A DNA stretch of 64,000 nucleotides from Flavisolibacter longurius (GTDB lineage: Bacteria > Bacteroidota > Bacteroidia > Chitinophagales > Chitinophagaceae). Below the pieces are notes generated by a model. It worked only from the letters and a program-made list of their open reading frames with translations. It had not been told where the DNA came from and searched no databases. This document shows, in pieces, positions 46,321 through 53,752 of this stretch. Numbering within the stretch: the first letter of the stretch is position 1; the number at the start of each line of letters is the position of its first letter. The stretch covers positions 1 to 64,000 of the forward strand of contig JACJGO010000002.1 of assembly GCA_014163555.1 (NCBI GenBank), read 5' to 3'. A program made the position numbers and the translations under genes.

Positions 46321-47488
46321 AATGTATTTCAGATAATAAGGGTGACGTAACTATAACCTGTCCTTCTATTGGCTGTCGCGTTAATGCTACCTGCAGGTCC
46401 ACAATAAACACCTCTTCATCTTCCGTTACCTGGAGGGTATGCTTGTCTTTATAGAGCAGGTTGAGTCGCTGTTTTACATTGGCAATACCAATACCCGGTT
46501 TATGTGGCTCTTTGCCCGCCGGCGCTTTGCCATTCATCAGCTTCATTACCAGCGTGGTTTCTTTCACTGCAATGGTCAGGTTGATCCAGGGGTGTTCGAG
46601 CACATGACTGGCACCGTGTTTAAAACAATTCTCCACAAAGGGAAGCAACAGAAGTGGTGCGATATAAATATCTTCAGTAGCTGGCGGCATGGCCATATGC
46701 ACTTCGAGCTTATTACCGTAACGGATCTTTTCCAGGCTGATGTATTCCGTTATCATTTGAAGCTCCTTCTGCAGGGGCACCAGAGGCTTTTGCCCTTCGT
46801 ATAAAATATACCGAAGCATGTCCGAGAGGCCCATGATCATTTTCGAGCCCTTGGGCGATTCGGTTTGCGTTTGTGAAAAAATGTTATTGAGTGTATTGAA
46901 TAAAAAGTGCGGGTGCACCTGTGCTGTCAGCAGTTGAAGTTGGGACTGGGCATTTTCTTTTTGCAACTGCAGGTTGTAGTGATCTTTCAGGTACCAGTGT
47001 TTCATCAGCTTCATACCCACTGTAGATGTAACGCCTAACATACCGCCCTTCATCGCTGCCATCAATCCCATAAAAAATGTAACATTTTCTGGACGTTGCG
47101 TATTCGGTATAAACCGCTCAGGCAATAAAAACTGCAGGATAGGCTGATTAATGTGCTCTGTCAGGAAAAGTGTAATGCAACCAACACAATACCATAAAGC
47201 AGCTGTCAGGAGAAACCCTTGCAGATATTTCCGTTTTAAAAAAAACCTGGGTAGAATGAAATAAAGAATGGGATACGCTAAAAGCAACTGCGGTAGAATC
47301 AACAATAAACTCTCCGTTAATGTATACGGAAGATTCCTGAAATACATAATCTCCGGACCTCCGAAGGAATTGGCCGCATGTAATAAACCATAATAGATCC
47401 AGTAACAGGTCCAGAAAAGCACATGTCGTACGATACGATACCGTTTTTCATTAGAGAAAACCAATTTGTTATCAAGAATGGAACGCAT
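46313..47488 (-). CDS. LytS-type sensor histidine kinase
   Basis: A 391-residue kinase of the His_kinase (LytS/YehU) family. Four membrane helices (residues ~20-180) replace a sensor domain; the phospho-acceptor is in VHPHFLFNTLNNIFSQ and the ATPase core in LLLPFVENCFKHGA and GIGIANVKQRLNLLY. It is the first gene of the kinase-regulator-receptor unit. It is transcribed away from the haloperoxidase-like gene across a 242-base gap with a palindrome. Confidence 0.92.
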   Translation of the reverse strand: MRSILDNKLVFSNEKRYRIVRHVLFWTCYWIYYGLLHAANSFGGPEIMYFRNLPYTLTESLLLILPQLLLAYPILYFILPRFFLKRKYLQGFLLTAALWYCVGCITLFLTEHINQPILQFLLPERFIPNTQRPENVTFFMGLMAAMKGGMLGVTSTVGMKLMKHWYLKDHYNLQLQKENAQSQLQLLTAQVHPHFLFNTLNNIFSQTQTESPKGSKMIMGLSDMLRYILYEGQKPLVPLQKELQMITEYISLEKIRYGNKLEVHMAMPPATEDIYIAPLLLLPFVENCFKHGASHVLEHPWINLTIAVKETTLVMKLMNGKAPAGKEPHKPGIGIANVKQRLNLLYKDKHTLQVTEDEEVFIVDLQVALTRQPIEGQVIVTSPLLSEIHYA

Positions 47489-47550
47489 GACACATTAAAT
47501 TAAACCATTTCGTAAAGAATCAAAAGGAAATGCGACTGTGGTTGTCAAAC

Positions 47551-47575
47551 CTGCGACAAACGCCTTTTGTCGCAG
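47551..47575. promoter_or_regulatory. palindrome in the divergent gap
   Basis: CTGCGACAAA and TTTGTCGCAG form a ten-base perfect inverted repeat with a five-base spacer. A third half-site, TTTGTCGCA, recurs near 47650. Could be an operator for the LytTR regulator or another factor. Confidence 0.45.
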
Positions 47576-47674
47576 ATGAACACAAAGCCATCTAAGAAAC
47601 GATAGGGACAAACCCACACAACCCGCTTTCCGCAGCAGCCGCGCTGTTCTTTGTCGCAAAAGCAAATTTTACCC

Positions 47675-47688
47675 TTTCGCATACGATA
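47675..47688 (+). promoter_or_regulatory. 14-base motif shared with the rpiA upstream region
   Basis: TTTCGCATACGATA is identical to 59650-59663. Here it is 43 bases before the ATG of the haloperoxidase-like gene and immediately precedes a T-rich stretch that may serve as the -7 region. Confidence 0.45.
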
Positions 47689-47730
47689 GTTTTAATCTAT
47701 CAACTGCACGCTTCACTAAAATCTACAATC

Positions 47731-49104
47731 ATGAAAAAAAGTCACTACCCGCTAAACGCGGTCTTTTGCATTCTTCTTTTCTCGCTGTATGCCTGTAAGA
47801 AAACCGACCTTTTGGAAAAAGGCGGACGCCCCCAACCGTTTGAAAACGGATTTGCCGACAATGAAATGGTGATGTACTGGAACGATAAAGTGAATACCGT
47901 GCTGGGCGTGCCTATGAACCAGCCTACCCGCAGCCGCCTGTATGCGATGATGGAAATTGCGGTACACGATGCCCTCAACAGCATCAAGCCGAAATACAAG
48001 CGGTATGCACTTACGGATGTCCGAGAGCCGTTTGCTTCTCCCGATGCTGCCGTTGCCAGTGCTGCTTACTGGGTGATCATAGGACTGAACCGGCAGGGAG
48101 CCTTCCCGGTAGATACCTGGTACAAGGAAAGCCTGGCCAAAGTACCCGACGGACAGGCCGAAGAATTAGGAAAAGCGTTGGGTAAAAAGGCTGCTGACGC
48201 CATTATTGACAACCGTACCAATGACGGATTTGCACAAACCATCCTTACTTCACCGACTCCCCCCAATGGAACTAATCCTGGTGAATACCGTTCCACTGTA
48301 ACCGCCGTGAACTACGTGCCCACCCAAACTCTCTTTCCCTTTCGAATCCTTCACAACTGGGGCACTGTAACAAAGCCTTATGTCATTGAAAGCAACCAAC
48401 AATTCAGACCTCCTGTTGGCCCTTATTCCGTTACGTCAGAAGAATATACAGCCGACTTTACTGAAGTCAAAACAAAAGGCGCAAGGGCAGGCAGCACCAG
48501 AACGGCAGAGGAGGAGAAGATTGCACATTTCTGGAGTGAGAACCGGCCATCCATCCTTTGGAATACCCTTGTACGGAAAGCCATCGAGAACAAAAAACTC
48601 GATGCCTGGAAAACAGCACGACTCTTTGCCCTCATGCATGTGAGTATGGCAGAAAGCATCAACACGCAGTTTAATGCTTCTTATTATTACTATTATTGGA
48701 GGCCCGAAACGGCGGTTCGTTTGGCAGCAACAGATGGCAATAATAATACACAAGGTGATCCCAATTGGTTACCGTATCTGTCGGAAACGCCTACCTCGGT
48801 TTCACCGCTTGTGCCGGGGTACCCAAATGGCTTTGCTGCCTATGGCGGAACCACAGCAGAAATCCTTCGCCTGTTCTTTGACACGGATCAAACCTCTATT
48901 GCGCTTACCTCCTCCACAACCAATCCTGCGGTCCCTGACCCCAAACCAACCCTTCATTTCTCCACCTACTCTGAAGCTGCGAGAAGTAATTCTCTCGCCA
49001 TGGTTTATTCAGGCTGGGACTTTCGAAAATCAGTCCTTGACGGTGAAACAATGGGTAGACAAATAGCCAACTACGTATTTACCCATGCCTTCGGGGAAGA
49101 ATAG
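47731..49104 (+). CDS. degenerate vanadium-haloperoxidase/PAP2-like lipoprotein
   Basis: A 457-residue lipoprotein (lipobox LYACKK, Cys22). The overall layout is that of secreted vanadium-dependent haloperoxidase-like proteins of Bacteroidota: NDKVNTVLG..., MEIAVHDALNSI, YYYWRPETAVR (Arg324-Pro325). The two later catalytic motifs are altered: the expected PSGH is PNGF (365-368) and the expected G-H-x-R-x-D region reads SGWDFRKSVLDG, losing the vanadate-binding histidine. It may be catalytically dead or use another chemistry. Divergent from the LytS kinase gene. Confidence 0.82.
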   Translation: MKKSHYPLNAVFCILLFSLYACKKTDLLEKGGRPQPFENGFADNEMVMYWNDKVNTVLGVPMNQPTRSRLYAMMEIAVHDALNSIKPKYKRYALTDVREPFASPDAAVASAAYWVIIGLNRQGAFPVDTWYKESLAKVPDGQAEELGKALGKKAADAIIDNRTNDGFAQTILTSPTPPNGTNPGEYRSTVTAVNYVPTQTLFPFRILHNWGTVTKPYVIESNQQFRPPVGPYSVTSEEYTADFTEVKTKGARAGSTRTAEEEKIAHFWSENRPSILWNTLVRKAIENKKLDAWKTARLFALMHVSMAESINTQFNASYYYYYWRPETAVRLAATDGNNNTQGDPNWLPYLSETPTSVSPLVPGYPNGFAAYGGTTAEILRLFFDTDQTSIALTSSTTNPAVPDPKPTLHFSTYSEAARSNSLAMVYSGWDFRKSVLDGETMGRQIANYVFTHAFGEE

Positions 49105-49512
49105 AGGTCGCAACCATTTCTTACCAGGTCATAACCTTAAATATCCTGTTGCCAATAACTGCTGCAAGTAAACCCTTCAGGTGCCTGATCCAACCTCACC
49201 AGGTGAGCGGGCACCTGAAGGGTATACTTTGTTTTTAATCTTGCTCTTTACAGCTCCATGAAAAACGATAAGTGTCTAGCAATACTATTCATAAACATCA
49301 CCGACAGCTGCCGGGTGAATGAAAGATGTTTTTCAGTAGCGAATAGCGTCTTTCCTAAAAATGATAAATACATTACTATATGATTTTGGCAACCTATGGC
49401 ACTTCTGATCGCACCAAAACGCACCTTTTGATTTTCCTTTACCCTTTGCAGATTACATTTCTATTTTTTAGATTTAAGTGAGATAAAATTCAACCATATA
49501 CAAATCCCTGCC
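49105..49512. other. gap holding a cruciform; otherwise featureless
   Basis: Contains the inverted repeat at 49173-49222. Bases 49223-49512 show no gene or repeat that I can recognise. Confidence 0.5.
49173..49222 (+). terminator. long hairpin after the haloperoxidase-like gene
   Basis: CCCTTCAGGTGCC (49173-49185) pairs perfectly with GGCACCTGAAGGG (49210-49222), and inside the loop CTCACC faces GGTGAG. A TACTTTGTTTTTAA run follows, so it can terminate the upstream transcript. Confidence 0.65.
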
Positions 49513-50406
49513 ATGAGAGTACCAATCTTCATTCTGCTGTTTTTATTGTCAGCCGGCAGTAATGCCCAGGTAAAACTAATTCCCTTGTACAAAGGTGTGG
49601 CGCCCGGCTCAGAAAGCTGGAACTGGAAAGAGGGTGAAACCAGCAATACGCCCATGAAGATGAAAGTGGCATACAATGTTACGCAGCCCACACTGACCGT
49701 GTTTACTCCCGACAAGCCGAACGGCACGGCCGTAATTCTCTTTCCTGGTGGGGGTGGCCGTGTGGTCAATATTGAGAACGAAGGCTCCAAGATTGCTGCC
49801 GTATTTACGAAAAAAGGGATTACGGTATTTGTGCTCAAATACAGGGTAGCGCAAAGCAAAACAGCCGATCCCTGGCAGGAAACCATTAACAGCTTAAAAG
49901 ACACGCAGTCGTTACGCAAGGAAATGGAACCAATCCGCCAACTGGCCAACAACGATGCCACTGCTGCACTTGGTTATGTACAGCAGCATGCTGCCGAGTA
50001 CAAGATCCAACCGCAAAAAATCGGAATCATTGGTTTTTCTGCCGGTGGTTCCATGGCCATCCGGCTGGCCACCAATAAAGATCAAACATCCCGGCCCGCT
50101 TTCGTTGGGCTGATTTATTCTGTTTATAATCCTGCCATTTACGACCCGGTGCCTGCCGATGCACCACCGGCTTTTATTGCCTGTGCTACAGATGATGTCT
50201 TTGCGTCCTCAATTAACAGTACCCGTTTGTACGACGCCTGGGTAGGGGCCAAACGCCCGGCCGAGTTACATATTTTTGCCAAAGGTGGTCATGGGCTACG
50301 AGGCAGTGCATCCGCTGCCAACTGGATGGAGCGGTTTGAAGAATGGCTGCAGACACTAAACTTTCTTCCGCAGGCCGAAAAAGAATCGACGGCTAAAAAC
50401 GGTTGA
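49513..50406 (+). CDS. secreted alpha/beta hydrolase, acetylesterase-like
   Basis: A 297-residue hydrolase with a signal peptide (PIFILLFLLSAGSNAQ). The oxyanion region is LFPGGGGRVV, the nucleophile is the Ser of IGFSAGGSMA, the acid likely Asp in CATDDVFA and the base His in KGGHGLRG. The layout matches BD-FAE/acetyl-xylan-esterase-like enzymes of Bacteroidota that deacetylate plant or microbial glycans. No glycan locus is adjacent, so the natural substrate is open. Confidence 0.85.
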   Translation: MRVPIFILLFLLSAGSNAQVKLIPLYKGVAPGSESWNWKEGETSNTPMKMKVAYNVTQPTLTVFTPDKPNGTAVILFPGGGGRVVNIENEGSKIAAVFTKKGITVFVLKYRVAQSKTADPWQETINSLKDTQSLRKEMEPIRQLANNDATAALGYVQQHAAEYKIQPQKIGIIGFSAGGSMAIRLATNKDQTSRPAFVGLIYSVYNPAIYDPVPADAPPAFIACATDDVFASSINSTRLYDAWVGAKRPAELHIFAKGGHGLRGSASAANWMERFEEWLQTLNFLPQAEKESTAKNG

Positions 50407-50417
50407 GCAGGGAAAGA

Positions 50418-50771
50418 CTAGGCTTTCTTTTTCTTTTTCGAAACTTTGGCCCGTGCATTGAAATCGAGGCAGAGATCCATCCAATACACAAATGCTTTCT
50501 TTGACTGGAACCCCGACGGGCTGACATAGCAATAACCCCGCAGTTCTTTTCCTTTCATAACCATGGGCAGATAACCATCTTTTTCGGCAACGGTTTCCTG
50601 CAGAGCGGGATCAAAGCGGCACATCAGGTTTTCGTCACTCACACAGATGCACATTTTGTCATTCACCATAAAGGTGAGACCGCGGAACATTTCTTTCTCA
50701 TGGATGTGTAGCTGCGGAAAATTCAGAAGATACTCCCGGATCCTGTCGGCAAGGCCCGTGTCGTAAGCCAT
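50418..50771 (-). CDS. TfoX N-terminal domain protein
   Basis: A 117-residue protein matching the TfoX/Sxy N-terminal domain: AYDTGLADRIREYLLNF, EKEMFRGLTFMVNDKMCICVSDENLMCRFDP and MVMKGKELRGYCYV. Ends in a lysine-rich tail (KVSKKKKKA). Single-domain forms like this are widespread and not shown to control competence. ATG 50771 is used since the family starts MAYD. It lies 35 bases downstream of the lipoprotein gene. Confidence 0.85.
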   Translation of the reverse strand: MAYDTGLADRIREYLLNFPQLHIHEKEMFRGLTFMVNDKMCICVSDENLMCRFDPALQETVAEKDGYLPMVMKGKELRGYCYVSPSGFQSKKAFVYWMDLCLDFNARAKVSKKKKKA

Positions 50772-50806
50772 TTGTATATAGATTGAAGAGGTGAAAACTG
50801 AAAGGA

Positions 50807-51625
50807 TCATTTAATCAAATCGGCGTAGGCACTAATCAGGATATTGTAATCATCTACCACCCAATCGCCAATGCCAGCGCCCTTGTAGGAACCGGTGCGC
50901 AGGTACCGCTCGTACAAGCCATAGGCTGCCTGTGCACTGCTGTCGTTGTAAAAGCTTCCTTTCCATTCTGCCGGAACCATCTCGTACGGATAGATGCCGA
51001 TGCCGCCGTTGTAGATCTTCACCGGCCCTTTTGAATACTCAAACGAAACCACGTCCTGCTTTCTGTCTTTTGCCGCTTTTAAAACCAGGGCCAGGTGTTT
51101 GATATAAGCTGCCAGCCGTTGGGTCAGCTCTTTTTGGTCTTCGGCCTTTGCCGGCTTTGTGCGCCACTCGTTGTTGGCGCCATAAAACGGATCGTCTTTG
51201 TAAAGCCTGAGCGGGCCGGCTACCTTGCGGTATTTTAAAACCCGTCCGCCCCTCTCCACCTGCAGCGAGGCATAGGCATTACCGGCGTTGTTTTTTTCTT
51301 CTGCAAGGGTGGCACTTTTCGCCTTCGCATTGGCACCCGTTAATTCAACAGCACCGCCGTTTGTATCCCATCTCCCGATTGTAAAGTTTCCGGGACTATC
51401 CATTTCGGTAAAACTGTTGTCGCCAAAAAAGCTGAGCATCGAACCTTCTTTCACGTCCTTTTTCAGGTCCACCGACGCCGAAAAACTTAACTCCGTTTCA
51501 TCCATTAGGGTGATGTCATACAATTGCCAGGTTCCTTCCAGTCCTTTATCACTGGTTGATTGTATAAGGGTGCATCCGCTGAGGAGCAGGATGCAAAGCC
51601 AAAGGCTGATAATTTTTGTTGTCAC
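50807..51625 (-). CDS. hypothetical lipoprotein with GTG start
   Basis: A 272-residue lipoprotein. The GTG at 51625 is chosen because it begins exactly at a lipoprotein signal (TTKIISLWLCILLLSGC); the longer ATG frame adds 68 residues without protein-like character. The body has a lipocalin-like opening (GTWQLYDITLMDETELSFS, SFFGDNSFTEM, GRWDTNGGAVELTG) and a helical second half ending VVDDYNILISAYADLI. Function unknown. Confidence 0.65.
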   Translation of the reverse strand: MTTKIISLWLCILLLSGCTLIQSTSDKGLEGTWQLYDITLMDETELSFSASVDLKKDVKEGSMLSFFGDNSFTEMDSPGNFTIGRWDTNGGAVELTGANAKAKSATLAEEKNNAGNAYASLQVERGGRVLKYRKVAGPLRLYKDDPFYGANNEWRTKPAKAEDQKELTQRLAAYIKHLALVLKAAKDRKQDVVSFEYSKGPVKIYNGGIGIYPYEMVPAEWKGSFYNDSSAQAAYGLYERYLRTGSYKGAGIGDWVVDDYNILISAYADLIK

Positions 51626-51789
51626 GGTAAAGCGGCTAGTTTTATTGGATGATGTTTGTTTGCCTTTTTGTGCAAGATTGCTAATAAACAACCGGTGCCC
51701 AAAGGCTGCGTAAAGATATCTGCATCCACCCATTTCGTCAAGCTGGTGCTTTTCACTGCTGTCTTTATTTTGTTGCGGACTGAAACGCG

Positions 51790-52293
51790 TTATTGCTTTT
51801 TTGCCCGCTGCCGGTTTTGCTGCAGCCAATTCGCCGCCTTATCGGTTAAGGGCAGGTAGATAAAGGACCCATCCTTGATAAAATAAAAATAGCGGCAGCT
51901 ATCCTGCCTGGCGGCGAAGTAAACGGTCTTCAGTACGTCTTCCCCCTTCAGCAAAAAAAGTTTGCCTTCTGAGCGACACGGCCTTGCTTTGGGCTCCTGC
52001 ACATACACGCCATTCAGCTCCTGCAGGAAAGATTGTACCTGCGCCGTATCGGCAGTTTCTGTGTACGTAAAAAAGCGGGAATAGCGCAATGAATCCCCAT
52101 CGGGATCATCGTAAAACAATACCTGCAAACTATCGGTATTGGCCAGCGCCGGTTCCAGGTCAAATACCCGTTTGGTAATTGATATCGCTGCTGTTGTATC
52201 CTCGCGACCCGCCGCTTTGCCGTTGCTGTTGCTGGCACAGGACAGCAGCAAGGTTGTACCAACAATAAGAAAGAAGAAACCTTTTTTTATCAT
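51790..52293 (-). CDS. hypothetical lipoprotein
   Basis: A 167-residue lipoprotein (IKKGFFFLIVGTTLLLSCAS). The body contains strands such as LQVLFYDDPDGDSLRYSRFFTY and GKLFLLKGEDVLKTVYFAA with three further cysteines; no family recognised. It precedes the GTG-start lipoprotein gene on the same strand by 164 bases. Confidence 0.65.
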   Translation of the reverse strand: MIKKGFFFLIVGTTLLLSCASNSNGKAAGREDTTAAISITKRVFDLEPALANTDSLQVLFYDDPDGDSLRYSRFFTYTETADTAQVQSFLQELNGVYVQEPKARPCRSEGKLFLLKGEDVLKTVYFAARQDSCRYFYFIKDGSFIYLPLTDKAANWLQQNRQRAKKQ

Positions 52294-52318
52294 CGCCTTA
52301 AATTTCAGGAATAACAAA

Positions 52319-52340
52319 GCCGCTCCGAAAAGCGGCCTTG
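52319..52340 (-). terminator. short hairpin after the beta-helix lipoprotein gene
   Basis: GCCGCT / AGCGGC, six-base stem with a six-base loop; on the minus strand it is followed by a short T-rich run. Weak but well placed. Confidence 0.5.
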
Positions 52341-52361
52341 CAAAACTAATCAGGACAAGTA

Positions 52362-53738
52362 TTAATTATAGCTATTGGTTTGCGGTGTAAAAGAGGCCCA
52401 GCCTGTCAGCCAGTTTGTGGTGCCAAAGGCGCCACGGAAAGTGCCAGCCGTAAAGAAGGCATCCAGCCCGGTGTAGCTGGCGCCGCTGAGCGCCGGTGAA
52501 CCGGTTTTGGGCAGATAGTTCGGCGCATCCCAATTGAAAGGTGCTTCCAGCATGATGTCGGCCGCATTGGTGTAGGTAACCGTGCCGGCCGCTTCAGCCT
52601 TGGCCTTCACCTCTGCTTCACTCATGACAGCTGCAGCAGCGGCATCTACTTTATAGGGAGAGGCTAGTGCATGTACCAGGTTGTTTTTGAACACCGAGCT
52701 TCCGGCTTTAAACGCTTCTGCAGTCGCTGCACTTTCCATCGAAAACCCACCTTTTGGAAAGCCCACCATGATGGAGTTGTGCACTTCAAACTGAACGGCT
52801 CTACGCCAGCGGTTGGCAAAGTTCAACTGCGCATTCGTCTGCGCATCACCGTTAGGGCCAATCCAGGTTATATTGGAAAGTACCGGCTTGGTAAACGGTG
52901 TAGCGCTTGTTCCCGTTCCGTCATTGTCGGCTTCAACGCCATTACCCGCATCGGTATCGGCAATCTCCGGACGGCGCTGTACCACTGCGTACTGGATTTT
53001 TCCGGTGTAACCAAAGTCAAAGTCCAGGTCGTCATCGGATGTGGCATAGGACACCAGGTATCTGGCATTGACGGTACCGCCAAAAAACTCATAGGCATCA
53101 TCGTTACCATACGATACTTGAATGTATTCCAGTGTGGTGCCGGAACCTACACCACCGAGGGTAAGACCGTTGATCTCGGAGCCCGGTTCGGCTGCGATGC
53201 CGGCCCACTCGATGCGTACATAGCGCAGGGTGCCGGAATTGTCGGTTGCATTGGTACCGCCATAGCGACGGTCCACACCGCCTTCGATCAGGGGCGCCGG
53301 CGAAAGCGGACGGTTGGTAGGTGCATTTCCCAGGATGATGATGCCGCCCCAGTCGCCACGCTGGCGGCTGCCGGCTGGCTTACCGGAAGTGAATACGATG
53401 GGCTCCTGGGCCGTACCCGTAGCTTCGATCTTAGCGCCTTTTTCGATGATCAGGGCGCCTTTTTGTGAAACATCGCTTTTCAGGACAGTGCCTTTCGGGA
53501 TAGTGAGGGTAGTGCCTGATGTAAAGTACACGTAGCCTTTGATAGTATACGTACCGCCAGTAAGGGTAATGTTTCGCTCATAAGACCCCTGAAGCACACG
53601 GCTTACGTTGGGATCTTCGTTATTGGTACCCGGCGTTGTTGTACCATCTTCTTCGAGATTAACTTTTACGCATGCCGGCAGTGTTAATGCAAGGGCAAGT
53701 ACTACCAACAATTGTTTGAACCTTTTCATGCTTTTCAT
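52362..53738 (-). CDS. right-handed beta-helix-like lipoprotein, TonB-receptor partner
   Basis: A 458-residue lipoprotein (LLVVLALALTLPACVK). After a linker come strands typical of a family found beside TonB receptors in Bacteroidota: GYVYFTSGTTLTIPKGTVL, GALIIEKGAKIEATG, EPIVFTSGKPAGSRQRGDWGG and YEFFGGTVNARYLVSYATSDDDLDFDFGYTG. The stacking of short strands suggests a parallel beta helix. It begins 14 bases after the TonB receptor gene ends, so it is the receptor's probable surface partner. Ligand unknown. Start ATG 53738 or 53729. Confidence 0.8.
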   Translation of the reverse strand: MKSMKRFKQLLVVLALALTLPACVKVNLEEDGTTTPGTNNEDPNVSRVLQGSYERNITLTGGTYTIKGYVYFTSGTTLTIPKGTVLKSDVSQKGALIIEKGAKIEATGTAQEPIVFTSGKPAGSRQRGDWGGIIILGNAPTNRPLSPAPLIEGGVDRRYGGTNATDNSGTLRYVRIEWAGIAAEPGSEINGLTLGGVGSGTTLEYIQVSYGNDDAYEFFGGTVNARYLVSYATSDDDLDFDFGYTGKIQYAVVQRRPEIADTDAGNGVEADNDGTGTSATPFTKPVLSNITWIGPNGDAQTNAQLNFANRWRRAVQFEVHNSIMVGFPKGGFSMESAATAEAFKAGSSVFKNNLVHALASPYKVDAAAAAVMSEAEVKAKAEAAGTVTYTNAADIMLEAPFNWDAPNYLPKTGSPALSGASYTGLDAFFTAGTFRGAFGTTNWLTGWASFTPQTNSYN

Positions 53739-53752
53739 TTTAATGCGTTCTT

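Noticed and set aside
51626-51829. N-terminal extension of the GTG-start lipoprotein
   Set aside because: It would bury the lipoprotein signal 68 residues inside the protein.
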